Below are positions 51,287 through 61,328 of a stretch of 64,000 bases of DNA, in pieces; the stretch's first letter is position 1; every line of letters begins with the position of its first letter. The DNA is from Streptococcus parauberis NCFD 2020. GTDB lineage: Bacteria > Bacillota > Bacilli > Lactobacillales > Streptococcaceae. Below the pieces are notes generated by a model that saw only the letters and a list, made by a program, of their open reading frames with translations, had not been told where the DNA came from and searched no databases. The position numbers were made by a program, and so were the translations under genes. The stretch covers positions 1,736,001 to 1,800,000 of the forward strand of contig NZ_AEUT02000001.1 in the NCBI RefSeq assembly GCF_000187935.1, written 5' to 3'.

Positions 51287-52060
51287 ATGACAGAATCAGG
51301 AATTGTCTTTAACATCCAACACTTTAGTATCCATGACGGCCCAGGTATCCGGACCACTGTTTTTTTAAAGGGATGTCCTCTAAGATGTCCTTGGTGTGCT
51401 AACCCAGAGTCTCAACGGAGAGAACCGGAGGAAATGCTCAAGGCAGACGGTCAATCCTATGAAACAGTCGGTCAAGTTAAAACAATCGACCAAATTATGG
51501 AAGAAGTCCTCAAAGACCAAGATTTCTATGAAGAATCTGGAGGCGGACTAACCTTATCAGGTGGTGAAATTTTTGCTCAATTTGAATTCGCAAAGGCCAT
51601 CTTAAAGGCAGCCAAAAAAGCTGGACTGCATACCGCCATTGAGACCACCGCTTATACCAAACACGAGCAATTCCTAGATTTGATTCAATATGTCGATTTT
51701 ATCTACACCGACCTCAAGCACTATGATCAAATCAAACACCGCAAGGTTACAGGCGTAGCTAACCAGGTCATTATCAAGAATATCCATGCTGCCTTTCAAG
51801 CTGGCAAAAAAATCGTTCTCCGCATCCCTGTCATCCCTAACTTCAATGACAGCCTAGAAGATGCCCAATGCTTTGCCCAACTCTTTAACGAGTTGGACAT
51901 TAATCAGGTGCAATTACTTCCTTTCCATCAATTTGGGGAAAACAAATACAAACTCTTGGAACGCGACTACACAATGAGTGATGTCCCAGCTTACCATCCC
52001 GAAGACCTCAAAGACTATCAACAAGTCTTCCTAGACCATCAGATTCATTGTTACTTTTAA
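51287..52060 (+). CDS. Glycyl-radical enzyme activating enzyme (radical SAM)
   Basis: 257 residues from the ATG at 51287; the longer reading to 51251 would start inside the promoter. The radical-SAM cluster is KGCPLRCPWCANPES (C-x-x-x-C-x-x-C), with GPGIRTTVFLKG before it and GGGLTLSGGEIFAQ (SAM-binding G-G-E) after it. It has no room for the extra 2x[4Fe-4S] ferredoxin insert (about 60 residues) seen in many dehydratase activases, so it is of the short PflA-like type. It makes the glycyl radical on the enzyme at 44922-47336. Confidence 0.92.
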   Translation: MTESGIVFNIQHFSIHDGPGIRTTVFLKGCPLRCPWCANPESQRREPEEMLKADGQSYETVGQVKTIDQIMEEVLKDQDFYEESGGGLTLSGGEIFAQFEFAKAILKAAKKAGLHTAIETTAYTKHEQFLDLIQYVDFIYTDLKHYDQIKHRKVTGVANQVIIKNIHAAFQAGKKIVLRIPVIPNFNDSLEDAQCFAQLFNELDINQVQLLPFHQFGENKYKLLERDYTMSDVPAYHPEDLKDYQQVFLDHQIHCYF

Positions 52061-52067
52061 GAAAGAA

Positions 52068-52098
52068 AAAGACAAGCTAAAAGATTGGCTTGTCTTTT
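52068..52098. terminator. Intrinsic terminator
   Basis: AAAGACAAGC and GCTTGTCTTTT flank a 10-nt loop just after the activase stop codon. Confidence 0.8.
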
Positions 52099-52132
52099 CA
52101 TATGTTTAATCTAATTTTTCAGCTATTCTTTT

Positions 52133-52489
52133 TTACTTATCATACTTGTCGAAGACTTGTTGAGGACTCTTGCCTTTTGCTAACCAGTCAACGAGTTTAT
52201 CCAACTGGCGCATTTTTTGTGTCTGATCATCTTCGATGGTTTCAATTTGAACACCACAAATTTTACCAGTGATATTTTGACGCAAAGGATTATAGCTAGG
52301 TGCCTGCTCGAGAAATTCTCCATAAGTAGTATCTGATTGATTCAGTTGGGCAACTTGATCGGCCGAATAGCCCATTAACCATTCAATAATGGCATCCACA
52401 TTCTGAGCCTGGCCACCTTTGCGCTCAACTTTGGCTACTAAAGCCTTATAGATTGATTGAAATGACATTTGAAATACTTTATGTGACAT
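52133..52489 (-). CDS. DUF2200 family protein
   Basis: 118 residues from the ATG at 52489 (GGAG upstream; the TTG 15 bp earlier is part of that site). The pattern KVFQMSFQSIYKALVAKVER, IEWLMGYSADQVAQL, YGEFLEQAPSYNPLRQNITG and ICGVQIETIEDDQTQKMRQL is characteristic of DUF2200. Function unknown. Confidence 0.85.
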   Translation of the reverse strand: MSHKVFQMSFQSIYKALVAKVERKGGQAQNVDAIIEWLMGYSADQVAQLNQSDTTYGEFLEQAPSYNPLRQNITGKICGVQIETIEDDQTQKMRQLDKLVDWLAKGKSPQQVFDKYDK

Positions 52490-52573
52490 AGCATTAAACT
52501 CCAACTCTTTTTTTCTATTTTAACACAGAATGGTCACAGGATAATTCATGATGTTTCATATGTTCCGATAGGA

Positions 52574-52747
52574 TTATTGATTTGATAACCATTCTCTATT
52601 TAACTTAGGTTTGCCATTTGCTTCAAGAAGAGGAATAATGTGGTTACCATTTTTGTAGTATTCGACACCTGTTTCATTATCAACAATCACTTGTGTTCCA
52701 AAATCAGTATTAATAACTGAAAATCTATCTTTCGAAATTTTAGACAT
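52574..52747 (-). CDS. Small DUF6440-like protein (57 aa)
   Basis: ATG at 52747 with AAAGGAG upstream, TAA at 52576-52574. The product starts MSKISKDRFSVINTDFGTQV and continues VIVDNETGVEYYKNGNHIIP and LLEANGKPKL, which matches the V-D-x-E-T-G-V-x-Y ... P-L-L-x-x-x-G-K-P pattern of DUF6440. It is too short for many gene callers but has an excellent ribosome site. Confidence 0.75.
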   Translation of the reverse strand: MSKISKDRFSVINTDFGTQVIVDNETGVEYYKNGNHIIPLLEANGKPKLNREWLSNQ

Positions 52748-52888
52748 ATTTTTCTCCTTTTAATTATTTTTCATAAATATAACATTTATTAACTTTACAA
52801 GTCAATTTTTTCTTCACCCTTTATAGAATAATTCCGCTGAATTATTGATAGTCGTTGGACATCCTATGATGCTTTTCCATTTACAAAC

Positions 52889-52923
52889 AAAAAAAGTGAA
52901 GACAAGTAGCTTATCTTCACTCT
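52889..52923 (-). terminator. Intrinsic terminator of purA
   Basis: On the minus strand AGTGAAGATAAG-CTA-CTTGTCTTCACT is followed by six or more T, 39 bp after the purA stop codon. Confidence 0.8.
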
Positions 52924-52961
52924 GATAATCTTTCCAAAGAAAGATTGTTATTTACATTTTA

Positions 52962-54347
<1,386 letters not shown>

Positions 54348-54353
54348 CACCCT

Positions 54354-54383
54354 ATTATAGCAAAAAATGGATATATTTGCCAA
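54354..54383 (-). promoter_or_regulatory. purA promoter
   Basis: On the minus strand TTGGCA (54383-54378), an 18-bp spacer and TATAAT (54359-54354). Transcription would start about where the leader's outer stem begins. Confidence 0.75.
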
Positions 54384-54621
54384 CTTTTATAATAATATTA
54401 AGAAAATACATTTTATTAGAAAAATTATTATTTTCAATTAAGCAAAATCCGAACATTTGTATTTCATCACTTTATTATGCCCTATTTTGCTATTCTATTT
54501 GTAATCTAAATAATATCCGCTATTTTTAAAGTATTCTCTTTAAGAAAAGTCCTATTTGAGGTAAAATAACAGTATAATAATGGGTTTAACCCACTAAAGA
54601 GTCCTAGAAAGAGAACAATCT

Positions 54622-55479
54622 ATGTTACAAAAATTTGATGGTATTATTCAGCATCTTCCAAAGCTACCAAAGTGGGTTTGGTTTATTATTTATTTTTTGA
54701 TGATTGCACCATTATCTGATGTCCTACCAGATGGTCTTCTTTTTACGGCTATGATTGGTCTTGGTCTTGGTTTTAATTATGTCGGCAAACGGAAAAAATG
54801 GCTAACTGGCCAAAAATTAGCTAAACGCATTCAAAATCTCAAAGACAATGTTCATTTGGCTGACAAGCAAAGTAATCTCTTAAAAGACTATCTAGCTATC
54901 AGTGATTACAGTAATTTCAAAGTAACAGCTGAACAATTATTAGCCCGAATTGAATATATCAAAGATGAATCTTACAATTTACAATCTCATATTCCTCGAG
55001 ATGTTTATAGTCGAATGAACCAAAAAGCAGACGATGTCAAAGTAGATACAGTATTACAATTAGAAAAACTGCAACAAATATCTGGTCCGCAAGCTGAACA
55101 TACCGATTTACATCTACAGATTGTCCAAGAAGCACCGGAAATAAACGAACTCTATCAAAATATCCAAAAAGATCATCATAACATTCTTGAAAAAATCAAA
55201 AAAGCAGATAATGTTGCTGAACTAGAAGCACTTCATGAAAGTGGTATGCAAAAATTCTATGATATTTTAGATGGTTACCTCAAAATAAAAGCTTCACCAA
55301 AGGATTACTACAACGCTGAACAACGGCTAGAAAATGCATTAGTCGCTATCAAAGCTTTTGACTTAGATTTGGATGAAACATTGCGACAACTCAATGAAAG
55401 TGATCTTAGTGATTTTGATATTAGTCTTCGAATGATGCAAACTAATAAGCGGACACCTGACTCAGATACAACAATTTAG
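54622..55479 (+). CDS. XpaC-family membrane protein
   Basis: 285 residues. Two N-terminal membrane helices (VWFIIYFLMIAPLSDVL; GLLFTAMIGLGLGF) followed by a long helical, charged domain (about 70-285). The pattern fits the 5-bromo-4-chloroindolyl-phosphate hydrolysis (XpaC) family, regularly encoded just upstream of TelA-type proteins as here (12 bp). Together they are linked to toxic anion or cell-envelope stress resistance; the mechanism is unknown. Confidence 0.82.
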   Translation: MLQKFDGIIQHLPKLPKWVWFIIYFLMIAPLSDVLPDGLLFTAMIGLGLGFNYVGKRKKWLTGQKLAKRIQNLKDNVHLADKQSNLLKDYLAISDYSNFKVTAEQLLARIEYIKDESYNLQSHIPRDVYSRMNQKADDVKVDTVLQLEKLQQISGPQAEHTDLHLQIVQEAPEINELYQNIQKDHHNILEKIKKADNVAELEALHESGMQKFYDILDGYLKIKASPKDYYNAEQRLENALVAIKAFDLDLDETLRQLNESDLSDFDISLRMMQTNKRTPDSDTTI

Positions 55480-55491
55480 AGGAGATAAACC

Positions 55492-56763
55492 ATGCCAGAT
55501 TTTAATTTTGACATTGACCAAATAGCTAATAATGCTATTACTAAAAATGATAAAACAACTGAAATCATTAGCCATGAAGCAAGTGATGTTAGTAAGCCAA
55601 TTTCCTTCTTAGAGAAATTAAGTCCTGAACAACGAACAGCTATTCAAAGCAAAGTACCTGCTGTTGTTGATAGTTTTATGGCAGACCAAAATGCCTTACT
55701 TGACTTTGGTCAATCTGCTGTCGAAGGAGTAAATAACACTGTTAATCATATCCTTGCTGAACAAAAGAAAATTGAAATTCCACAAGTTGATGATTTGTTA
55801 AAAAATACTAACCGTGAACTCAACGGTTTTATTGCTAAATATAAAGACATCGGTCCTGTTGAATTAGAAAAGAAACCAAACTTGCTTCAAAAATTCTTTA
55901 AACAAAGCAAAGATACCCTCCAAGAATTCTATTTTGATGCACAGAATATTGAGCAAAAAATGGACGGGATGGCTGCTGCTGTTGTCAAGCAAGAAGACAC
56001 CTTGGCTAGAAATATTGTTTCAGCTGAACTCTTAATTGAAGACAATACTAAATCAATTGAAAATTTAGTTGGTGTTATCTCCTTTGTTGAAGCCAGCCAA
56101 AATGAAGCTACTAAACGTGCAAGTAGTATTCAGACTGAACTTGCTAAACTAGATGCCCAAACTCCTGAATACCAACAAGCTAGTGATCTCTTAGCGCGCA
56201 CAACTGAAGTCATTAATACGCTTGAACAACAACATACTGAGTACCTCAGTCGTCTCTATGTTGCCTGGGCAACAACACCACAAATGCGTAACTTAGTAAA
56301 AGTTTCTTCTGACATGCGTCAAAAACTTGGCATGCTGCGTCGCAACACTATCCCTACGATGAAGTTGTCAATTGCGCAACTAGGCATTTTGCAACAATCA
56401 CTCAAATCTGGGATTACTGCGGATGCCATTGTTAATGCTAATAATGCAGCTCTTCAAATGTTAGCTGAAACAAGTAAAGAAGTTATTCCTGCTTTGGAAC
56501 GTTCGGCACAAAACCCAACCATGTCTATCAAGTCTGTCACTTCCCTTGCTGAAAGTTTAGTTGCTCAAAATAACGGCATTATTGCTGCTATTGATAGTGG
56601 CCGTCAAAAACGGGCCCAATTGGAACATACTATTATTAAATCCGCTGAAACTATTAATGACTCGGTCAAACTGCGTGATGAGAAGATTGTCCAAGCATTA
56701 CTCAATGAAGGGCGAACTACGCAAGATGAAGTTGATCAACCGTCAGCATCTACGACTAATTAA
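55492..56763 (+). CDS. TelA/KlaA-type toxic anion resistance protein
   Basis: 423 residues, all helical. Typical TelA stretches are FDAQNIEQKMDGMAAAVVKQ, YVAWATTPQMRNLVKVSSDM, RRNTIPTMKLSIAQLGILQQ and NANNAALQMLAETSKEVIPA. Family members were named for tellurite resistance but also act in tolerance to cell-wall antimicrobials. GGAG precedes the ATG. Second gene of the XpaC-TelA pair. Confidence 0.9.
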   Translation: MPDFNFDIDQIANNAITKNDKTTEIISHEASDVSKPISFLEKLSPEQRTAIQSKVPAVVDSFMADQNALLDFGQSAVEGVNNTVNHILAEQKKIEIPQVDDLLKNTNRELNGFIAKYKDIGPVELEKKPNLLQKFFKQSKDTLQEFYFDAQNIEQKMDGMAAAVVKQEDTLARNIVSAELLIEDNTKSIENLVGVISFVEASQNEATKRASSIQTELAKLDAQTPEYQQASDLLARTTEVINTLEQQHTEYLSRLYVAWATTPQMRNLVKVSSDMRQKLGMLRRNTIPTMKLSIAQLGILQQSLKSGITADAIVNANNAALQMLAETSKEVIPALERSAQNPTMSIKSVTSLAESLVAQNNGIIAAIDSGRQKRAQLEHTIIKSAETINDSVKLRDEKIVQALLNEGRTTQDEVDQPSASTTN

Positions 56764-56893
56764 GAATAAACTATCCTTTTAAAAAGTGGCTTGCGAAAGT
56801 AAGTCATTTTTTTGTGATAAACGTATCAATTTTTTGAAATTCAGTCTTGAAACATGTAAACTGGAACAAAAGACTACGAAGGAGACCAAGTAT

Positions 56894-59155
56894 TTGGTAT
56901 TAGATCAGCTATTACAAAATGTCCCAGCGACAACTAATATATTAGAAGCCACTTTTGGTTTGGAACGTGAAGGCTTACGTATCAAGGAATCAGGACAGGT
57001 TGCTCAAACCAACCATCCGAAATCATTAGGATCACGAACATCTCACCCCTATATCCAAACCGATTTTAGTGAAGCGCAATTAGAATTAATTACACCAATT
57101 TCACAGACAACAAAACAAGCACTTAGACGATTAAATGCTATTACTGATGTTGCTCATGCTTCAATGCCCACCGATGAAATGATTTGGCCACTATCAATGC
57201 CACCTTACATTACTGAAGATGACATTCAAATCGCCAAACTAGAAAATCAAGATGAAGTTGACTACCGCGAAAAGTTGGCCCAAAATTATGGCAAAAGACT
57301 CCAATCTATTTCGGGGATTCACTATAACTTTGAATTAGGTAAAGACTTAACGAAGCACCTTTTCGAATTAAGTGCAAGTGACAATCTAACTGACTTTAAA
57401 AATCAGCTTTACATGAAAATTGCCAGACAGTTCTTACGTTATCAATGGTTTGCAACTTACTTATTTGGTGCTAGTCCGATTGCTGAAAAAGACTTCTACC
57501 AAGATGCCCCTCAGCAAACTGTTCGTGCACTGCGGGCCAGCCATCAATTTGGCTATAGCAACGATGATTCTGTTCAAATTTCATTTTCTTCACTTGAAAA
57601 TTACGTTAAGGATATGGAAACAGCCATTAATTCTGGCGCTCTGTCACTTGAAAAGGAATTCTACTCGTCCGTACGCTTACGCGGCAGCAAGCACTCGCGT
57701 GATTATCTGGAAAAGGGCATTACCTATATTGAGTTTCGTAATTTCGACATCAACCCCTTTGACCGTCTAGGAATCTCTCAAGAGACTCTAGATAGCTTCC
57801 ATCTCTTTATCCTCAGCCTCCTTTGGATGGACGATGTGCTTGATTTTGATGGAGAAATTGCTAGCGCCCGTCAACTTAATGAGGACATTGCCCTTGCATC
57901 TCCTCTTGACCCATTGCCAAACCCGGCTGACGCAATAGCTATTCTCCAAGAGATGACAGACATGATTGAACATTTCCAATTAGGGGACTATGCTAAGCAG
58001 TTAGTTGAGCACCTGTCTGAGGCTGTAAATCAGCCAGTACGCACAATAGGTGGACAGCTCGCATCACATATTCAAGAGGGTTCTTTAGAAGCATTTGGAT
58101 TAGACCAAGCTAGACACTTCACAGAAGAGTTAAACCAAGCTCCTTATGCTTTAAAAGGTTATGAAACCATGGAATTGTCAACTCAGATGCTAATGTTTGA
58201 TGCCATTCAAAAAGGAATCAATTTAGAAATTCTGGATGAAAATGACCAATTTCTGAAGCTTTGGCACAATGATCATTTTGAGTATGTCAAAAATGGTAAT
58301 ATGACCTCCAAAGATAATTATATTGTTCCATTAGCCATGGCTAATAAGACAGTAACCAAGAAAATTTTGGATCAGGCTGGTTATCCAACACCAAAGGGAA
58401 GAGAATTTGCCACTAAGGATGAGGCTCTTCGTTATTATCAATTAATTGCTGACAAATCGATTGTGGTCAAACCAAAATCAACTAATTTTGGACTTGGCAT
58501 TTCCATCTTCCAAAAACCGGCTAGCCTTTCAGATTATGAAAAAGCATTGGACATTGCTTTTTCTGAAGATACCGATGTCTTAGTTGAAGAGTTCATTTCT
58601 GGAACAGAATACCGCTTCTTCATCTTAGATGGCAAATGCGAGGCTGTACTGCTTCGCATAGCGGCTAATGTAGTTGGCGATGGTAAGCATACTATAAAAG
58701 AATTAATTGAAATCAAGAACCAAAATCCTCTTCGAGGATTAGACCATCGTTCTCCTTTAGAAAAAATTCAACTGGGCAAAATTGAAAAACTAATGCTTGC
58801 TCAAGAAGGACTAGATGAAAACAGTGTTCTAGAGAAAGATCGCAAGGTCGAATTAAGACGGAATTCCAACATTTCAACTGGTGGAGATTCTATTGATTTA
58901 ACAGAGGAAATGGACCCGTCATATAAAGAGTTAGCAGCACAAATGGCTAAAGCTATTGGGGCGTGGGTCTGTGGCGTTGATCTGATTATTCCAGATATCA
59001 GTAAACAAGCTAGTCTAGTAGAACCAAACTGTTCTTGTATTGAATTAAATTTCAATCCTTCAATGTACATGCACACATACTGTCATGGTGGACCTGGACA
59101 AGCTATTACTCCTAAAATCTTAGCAAAACTATTTCCAGAAGTGCCCATTTTATAG
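56894..59155 (+). CDS. gshF: Bifunctional glutamate-cysteine ligase/glutathione synthetase
   Basis: 753 residues from a TTG at 56894, nine bases after AAGGAG; a reading to 56786 would add 36 residues that do not match the family start. The N-terminal ligase half has ATFGLEREGLRIKESG, ISGIHYNFELGKDL, RLRGSKHSRDYLEKGITYIE and FRNFDINPFDRLGIS. The C-terminal ATP-grasp half (about 480-753) has KSIVVKPKSTNFGLGISIFQ, LVEEFISGTEYRFFILDG and VEPNCSCIELNFNPSMYM. It makes glutathione from Glu, Cys and Gly in one protein, as in S. agalactiae, and protects against oxidative stress. Confidence 0.95.
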   Translation: MVLDQLLQNVPATTNILEATFGLEREGLRIKESGQVAQTNHPKSLGSRTSHPYIQTDFSEAQLELITPISQTTKQALRRLNAITDVAHASMPTDEMIWPLSMPPYITEDDIQIAKLENQDEVDYREKLAQNYGKRLQSISGIHYNFELGKDLTKHLFELSASDNLTDFKNQLYMKIARQFLRYQWFATYLFGASPIAEKDFYQDAPQQTVRALRASHQFGYSNDDSVQISFSSLENYVKDMETAINSGALSLEKEFYSSVRLRGSKHSRDYLEKGITYIEFRNFDINPFDRLGISQETLDSFHLFILSLLWMDDVLDFDGEIASARQLNEDIALASPLDPLPNPADAIAILQEMTDMIEHFQLGDYAKQLVEHLSEAVNQPVRTIGGQLASHIQEGSLEAFGLDQARHFTEELNQAPYALKGYETMELSTQMLMFDAIQKGINLEILDENDQFLKLWHNDHFEYVKNGNMTSKDNYIVPLAMANKTVTKKILDQAGYPTPKGREFATKDEALRYYQLIADKSIVVKPKSTNFGLGISIFQKPASLSDYEKALDIAFSEDTDVLVEEFISGTEYRFFILDGKCEAVLLRIAANVVGDGKHTIKELIEIKNQNPLRGLDHRSPLEKIQLGKIEKLMLAQEGLDENSVLEKDRKVELRRNSNISTGGDSIDLTEEMDPSYKELAAQMAKAIGAWVCGVDLIIPDISKQASLVEPNCSCIELNFNPSMYMHTYCHGGPGQAITPKILAKLFPEVPIL

Positions 59156-59160
59156 AAGAC

Positions 59161-59196
59161 AAAAAAGAGTTGAACCATCTAGGTTCAACTCTTTTG
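59161..59196. terminator. Intrinsic terminator, both directions
   Basis: AAAAGAGTTGAACC and its complement around a 5-nt loop, between gshF and the convergent M-like gene. Confidence 0.85.
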
Positions 59197-59238
59197 ATTA
59201 AGCAAGACTAAATGTATAAGGGGGAATGGACGACTTGC

Positions 59239-60948
59239 TTAAGCTTCTTTACGTTTACGATTGAGAGCCAAACCACCAGCTCCAATAATAATAGCCATTG
59301 CAGAGGCTGTAAAGAAAGGATTTGCCATCACATCACCAGTTGAAGGCAAATGGTTTTTAGCATCTGTAGACGCTTTGTGACTGTCAGTCATCGGTGAAGC
59401 AGCCATCGCTTTGCCTAAACCTTGGTTCTGTGGGTGAGCAATGTTCATCTTAGCTAATTGGTCAGCCAATTCTTTTTGAAGGCGTGCAATTTCAGCTTGG
59501 AAGTCGGCAATTTCTCTGTCACTATGATTTTTATTAGTATCAAAGTCTTTTTGTAGATCTTCCATTTCTTTAAGTAATTTATCATTTGCTAAGTCTTTAT
59601 CAGCTAGTAAGGCTTTTAAACGATCCATTTCTGCTTCAAGTTCCGCTTTGTCAGCTTCCAAGTCTATCGCTTTTTTCTCTAAATCAGCTTTTTCTTTTTC
59701 TAAATCTTTTACCTTAGTTCCAAGCTCAGCAACTTCTTGTTCTAAATTAGCACGTTGCTCTTTCACCTGGTTTAATTCTGATTGAGTCGCTTCTAAGTCA
59801 GATTCCAGTTCTTTAATCTTATCTGCTTGAGCTTTAACTTGTGCGTCTGATTTTTCTTTTTGCCCTTTAAGGTCTTTAAAGGCAACCCCACCATCAGCAA
59901 CTTCTTGTTCTAATTGAGTAATCTTTTGATTAGCAGCTTCATTAGCTTCTTTTAAACTTGCCAATTGACTTTCTAGGTCTGAAACTTTAGTCAAAGCAGT
60001 TTCTAATTGTCCGTCAATAGCATCTTTTTCTGCAAGAGCTGCTTGATAGTCCTGGGCTTTTTTGTCAAATTCTTCTTTAGCTTGTTGTAGGGCATTTGAT
60101 AATACAGTGACGTTATTATTCAGTTTTTGTGCTTCAGCAGCTTTCAAATCAAATTCTTCTTTAGCTTGATTTAAAGCATTACTTAAAACAATAACACGAT
60201 TGTTAGCAACTTCACCCTCTTTAGCTTTTTGATCAAACTCTTGCTTAGCTTGTTCTAAGGCATGGGTCATGACCTTAGCTTCGTTTTTGTATTTATCAGC
60301 TTCTTTTTGAATTGACTCTCGTTGAATAAATAGATTTGCAGCATCTTTAACTACATGTCGGTATCTGTTCTTTTCCTTAGCAAGTCGTTCATTTAACTTT
60401 ACTTCTTTATCTTCTAATTCTTTAATTTTTAAATCTCGTTTAACAATTTCTCTGTTTTTATCAGCAATGATATTATTAGTGGTTTTTAACTGCTTTTCTT
60501 GATCATAAAATTTTTCAAGAACATTTGCTTTTTCTTTTTCAATTTCCTTAGAGTACTTTCTTGAATTTTCAAAAAGACTTTTATACATATCTTTTTGTTT
60601 TCTGAAATCTTTTATCCTTTCGATTGCTACTTCATTCGCTACCCCTTTAAAAATTGGTGCATTTTCTGGAGAAACAATGTTCAAATTACTTTTACCATTC
60701 AGCTTTAAATAGTATTCAAGTAGATTATCAGATGCATCATTTACAATTTTTTTTACAATATCTCTTCGAATTCTTTTATCTGGTCCAGTTCTTCGAAAGG
60801 TATTATATGCTGATAGGCTATCCAATTTAGATTTTGCTTCTACATCACTTGAAAGTACTCCAAGACTTTGCATGGCGGTACCTGCTAATACTGTAGCAGT
60901 GACCGCTTTTCTAAGTGCGTGTTTGCGGGCTTTAATTTTTTTAGCCAT
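59239..60948 (-). CDS. simA: M-like surface protein (SimA-type), LPXTG anchored
   Basis: 569 residues. Signal peptide without YSIRK (ALRKAVTATVLAGTAMQSLG, cleavage near VEA-KS). A variable N-terminal part (40-220) is followed by three 28-residue repeats starting HALEQAKQEFD (229), NALNQAKEEFD (257) and NALQQAKEEFD (285), exactly four heptads each. A long coiled coil (about 300-490) follows, then a wall-spanning part and LPSTG at 534-538 with a hydrophobic helix and RKRKEA tail. Sortase A would anchor it. M-like proteins bind fibrinogen or other host proteins and block phagocytosis. Divergent from an Mga-type activator. AAGGAG precedes the ATG. Confidence 0.9.
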   Translation of the reverse strand: MAKKIKARKHALRKAVTATVLAGTAMQSLGVLSSDVEAKSKLDSLSAYNTFRRTGPDKRIRRDIVKKIVNDASDNLLEYYLKLNGKSNLNIVSPENAPIFKGVANEVAIERIKDFRKQKDMYKSLFENSRKYSKEIEKEKANVLEKFYDQEKQLKTTNNIIADKNREIVKRDLKIKELEDKEVKLNERLAKEKNRYRHVVKDAANLFIQRESIQKEADKYKNEAKVMTHALEQAKQEFDQKAKEGEVANNRVIVLSNALNQAKEEFDLKAAEAQKLNNNVTVLSNALQQAKEEFDKKAQDYQAALAEKDAIDGQLETALTKVSDLESQLASLKEANEAANQKITQLEQEVADGGVAFKDLKGQKEKSDAQVKAQADKIKELESDLEATQSELNQVKEQRANLEQEVAELGTKVKDLEKEKADLEKKAIDLEADKAELEAEMDRLKALLADKDLANDKLLKEMEDLQKDFDTNKNHSDREIADFQAEIARLQKELADQLAKMNIAHPQNQGLGKAMAASPMTDSHKASTDAKNHLPSTGDVMANPFFTASAMAIIIGAGGLALNRKRKEA

Positions 60949-61040
60949 TTGTTTCTTTCTCCTTTTTACTTCTTAAGTATCGCTTTATGCTGTAGACAAA
61001 ATGCATTATCTATCTACCTGTTCACTAAAGCTCTTAATAA

Positions 61041-61069
61041 ATTATATATGAGTTTTTAATTAGAATAAA
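61041..61069 (-). promoter_or_regulatory. Promoter of the M-like gene
   Basis: On the minus strand TATAAT (61046-61041) with a poor -35 TTTATT (61069-61064) at 17 bp. A strong -10 without a real -35 is what an activator-dependent, Mga-controlled promoter would show. The leader is about 90 nt. Confidence 0.55.
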
Positions 61070-61223
61070 GTTCATATTTTTTATTTAATTTATAATTTTT
61101 GGTTGTGTCAGTTTTCTATAATAAATAGGAAAAAAGATTTAAAACCGCTTATTACTTACATTAATTGGCATGTGTTACTCAAAACTATTCTAATAAAACA
61201 ATTAATTTTTTATTATAAAATCA

Positions 61224-61252
61224 TTGACAACTATCTCATTTTGAGATATCTT
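61224..61252 (+). promoter_or_regulatory. Promoter of the Mga-type regulator with an internal inverted repeat
   Basis: TTGACA (61224-61229), a 17-bp spacer, TATCTT (61247-61252). The perfect repeat TATCTCA-TTT-TGAGATA (61232-61248) spans spacer and -10 and is a candidate autoregulatory site. Confidence 0.65.
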
Positions 61253-61328
61253 GAACAAGCAAGCTTTTATGGTACCGTTTCAAAGCCTTATCCATAAGGG
61301 ATTGTAATACATTTAATAAGGAGTAGTT

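Noticed and set aside
56786-56893. 36-residue N-terminal extension of GshF
   Set aside because: No ribosome site at 56786, no match to the family start, whereas TTG 56894 has AAGGAG and gives the usual length.
61268-61284. Catabolite-repressor site before the Mga-type gene
   Set aside because: TGGTACCGTTTCA is one base short of the cre pattern and has central mismatches; too weak to call.
61103-61297. 64-aa plus-strand ORF upstream of the Mga-type gene
   Set aside because: No ribosome site, composition of AT-rich intergenic DNA, and it contains the regulator promoter.
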